A stretch of 64,000 bases of DNA from Pseudomonas sp. Au-Pse12. Lineage in GTDB: Bacteria; Pseudomonadota; Gammaproteobacteria; Pseudomonadales; Pseudomonadaceae. The DNA lies in NCBI RefSeq assembly GCF_021341665.1, contig NZ_JAJTTH010000001.1, positions 496,001 through 560,000 on the forward strand, written 5' to 3'. Made by a program: the position numbers and the translations under genes. Shown here one piece after another: positions 62,798 through 64,000 of this stretch; the first letter of the stretch is position 1; each line of letters begins with the position of its first letter. Below the pieces are notes generated by a model that saw only the letters and a list, made by a program, of their open reading frames with translations, ran no database searches and was not told the DNA's origin.

Positions 62798-64000
62798 TCA
62801 GTCGGAGCGCTTGGCTACCAGGGTCAGGATGTCGTAACTGGCAACCACTTCACCCAGCTGGTTGCTGACCTCCACGTCCCAGGCCACCACGCCCTGCGGG
62901 GTGCCCTGGGGGCTGTGTTTGCCCTGGTCGATCTTGCGCTTGCAGGTCAGGCGCGCTTGCAGGGTGTCGCCAATGCCCACCGGGGCAATGAAGCGCAGGG
63001 TGTCCAGGCCATAGTTGGCCAGCACCGGGCCGGGGCCCGGGGAGACGAACAGCCCGGCCGCCGCCGACAGCACAAAGTAACCGTGGGCGATGCGCTTGCC
63101 GAACTGCGACGCCTTCGCGGCAATCTCGTCGAAGTGCATGTAGAAGTGGTCGCCCGACAGGCAACCGAAGTTCACCAGATCGGCCTCGGTCACGGTGCGC
63201 CGGTGGGTCAACAGCGACTCGCCGATCCGCAGGTCCTGGAAATGGCGGCGGAAGGGGTGGACCTCGGTCTCGATCACCTTGGCGCCGCGCACGTATTCAC
63301 CGGTCACCGCCGCCAGCATGCTCGGCGAGCCCTGGATCGCCGCCCGTTGCAGGTAATGCTTGACCGCCCGCAGGCCACCCAGCTCTTCACCGCCGCCGGC
63401 GCGGCCCGGACCGCCGTGCTTGAGTTGCGGCAGCGGCGAGCCGTGGCCGGTGGATTCGGCGGCACACTCGCGGTCCAGCACCAGCAGGCGACCGTGCCAG
63501 GCCGCCGCCCGGGGAGTGACCTGCGCGGCAATCGCCGGGTCCCGGGTCACCAGGCTGGCCACCAGGCTGCCCTTGCCGCGGGCGGCCAGTTCCAGCGCCT
63601 GGTCCAGGTCGTCGTAGGCCATCAGGGTGCTGACCGGGCCAAAGGCCTCGATATCGTGGGCGCCGCCCTCGGCCAGGGGGTCGCGCGCCAGCAGCAGGGT
63701 CGGAGCGAAGAATGCGCCCTGGCTGACGTTGTCGCCCCGGGGCTCGAAGCCGTCCCGGGCGCCGAACAGCAGGTCGCAGCTGTGCAACAGGCTCTCCAGG
63801 CGCTCGGCCACGTCCCGCTGTTGTTCATGGGAGGCCAGGGCGCCCATGCGCACGCCTTCCACCGACGGGTCGCCCACCACCACCTTTGACAGGCGTTCTT
63901 GCAGGCGGCTGGCCACCGCATCCAGCTGCTTGGCGGGGACGATGGCGCGGCGGATAGCGGTGCATTTCTGCCCGGCCTTGACCGTCATTTCCCGGGCCAC
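62798..64000 (-). CDS. paaZ: PaaZ, oxepin-CoA hydrolase / semialdehyde dehydrogenase, C-terminal part (5' end outside window)
   Basis: The last ~400 residues of PaaZ, the bifunctional ring-opening enzyme of aerobic phenylacetate degradation. The first part is the C-terminal aldehyde dehydrogenase region with [16 protein letters not shown] (catalytic Cys in QKCTAIRR) and [19 protein letters not shown]; the second, from about 63260 downward, is the MaoC-like enoyl-CoA hydratase (oxepin-CoA hydrolase) with DFG-like [20 protein letters not shown] and [16 protein letters not shown]. The gene runs off the right edge; rest of the paa cluster is presumably beyond. Stop at 62798. Confidence 0.95.
   Translation of the reverse strand: MAREMTVKAGQKCTAIRRAIVPAKQLDAVASRLQERLSKVVVGDPSVEGVRMGALASHEQQRDVAERLESLLHSCDLLFGARDGFEPRGDNVSQGAFFAPTLLLARDPLAEGGAHDIEAFGPVSTLMAYDDLDQALELAARGKGSLVASLVTRDPAIAAQVTPRAAAWHGRLLVLDRECAAESTGHGSPLPQLKHGGPGRAGGGEELGGLRAVKHYLQRAAIQGSPSMLAAVTGEYVRGAKVIETEVHPFRRHFQDLRIGESLLTHRRTVTEADLVNFGCLSGDHFYMHFDEIAAKASQFGKRIAHGYFVLSAAAGLFVSPGPGPVLANYGLDTLRFIAPVGIGDTLQARLTCKRKIDQGKHSPQGTPQGVVAWDVEVSNQLGEVVASYDILTLVAKRSD

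Noticed and set aside
1..64000. tRNA, rRNA, CRISPR arrays, insertion sequences or prophage genes
   Set aside because: None was recognised: no regularly spaced direct repeats, no transposase or integrase motifs and no tRNA-like cloverleaf noticed by eye. A tRNA scan would be decisive.

Overview
The window is 64 kb of a GC-rich gammaproteobacterial chromosome, almost certainly Pseudomonas and most likely the P. fluorescens group (P. protegens / P. chlororaphis / P. fluorescens type). Supporting signs are a PvdQ-type acylase beside an FpvR-like anti-sigma factor, a MexT/MexS divergon, a PtrA-CopR-CopS block, a DpkA-type reductase, a second gnd-zwf pair, a ~306-aa nitrilase and several copies of Pseudomonas REP-type palindromes. 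No rRNA, tRNA, insertion sequence, prophage or CRISPR array was seen. This is mainly core-like and accessory metabolic DNA, with about 60 genes.

Layout. 0-6 kb: the end of a TonB-dependent receptor converges on a respiratory formate dehydrogenase operon (fdnG-fdnH-fdnI-fdhE) in which cysteine replaces selenocysteine; a perfect ANR/FNR box lies upstream. 6.5-11.4 kb: mexT/mexS, phosphoglucomutase and a pirin. 11.6-14.4 kb: a UvrD/HelD-like helicase and a DUF1652 protein. 14.7-18.5 kb: an NTF2-AraC fusion regulator followed by an FAD amine oxidoreductase, a cupin and a PotF-like binding protein, probably a polyamine/amine utilisation unit. 18.6-22.9 kb: yqaA, a DUF411 protein, copB, copA and an SRPBCC protein. 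22.9-28.9 kb: a chemoreceptor, an unknown 177-aa protein, an aldo/keto reductase with a LysR regulator, a 45-aa lipoprotein, a small membrane protein and a minimal Fur-like winged-helix protein. 29.3-32.7 kb: pvdQ converging on an fpvR-like gene (pyoverdine maturation and signalling).

33-44.4 kb: dpkA, a DUF883 protein, two LysR regulators, nitrilase, GNAT, an MFS exporter, a ferric-reductase-like protein, glutaminase, a LEA2 lipoprotein and an NCS2 nucleobase permease. 44.6-48.7 kb: a complete cell-surface-signalling trio (ECF sigma, FecR, IutA/ChtA-like receptor with an STN signalling domain) with Fur-box candidates. 48.8-53 kb: a YafY/WYL regulator and NTF2-like protein bracketed by REPs, a ZapE-type ATPase, GNAT and chrA. 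53-58 kb: copS-copR-ptrA, cptA and a 58-aa coiled-coil protein. 58.5-64 kb: gnd-zwf, nhaB and the 3' part of paaZ, cut by the window edge.

Links between regions. CopR/S at 53-55 kb probably controls copAB at 20-22 kb, because a TGACA-N5-GTAAT box occurs before copA and before copR. Three loci (0-0.4, 29-33 and 44.6-48.7 kb) serve iron-siderophore acquisition. Much of the rest is amino acid, amine and sugar catabolism with local regulators. I found no clearly unprecedented multi-gene system. The most interesting leads are the Cys-type formate dehydrogenase with its ANR box, the NTF2-AraC cluster, the unknown 177-aa protein behind an AT-rich leader, several perfect inverted repeats, and the two-locus CopR regulon.
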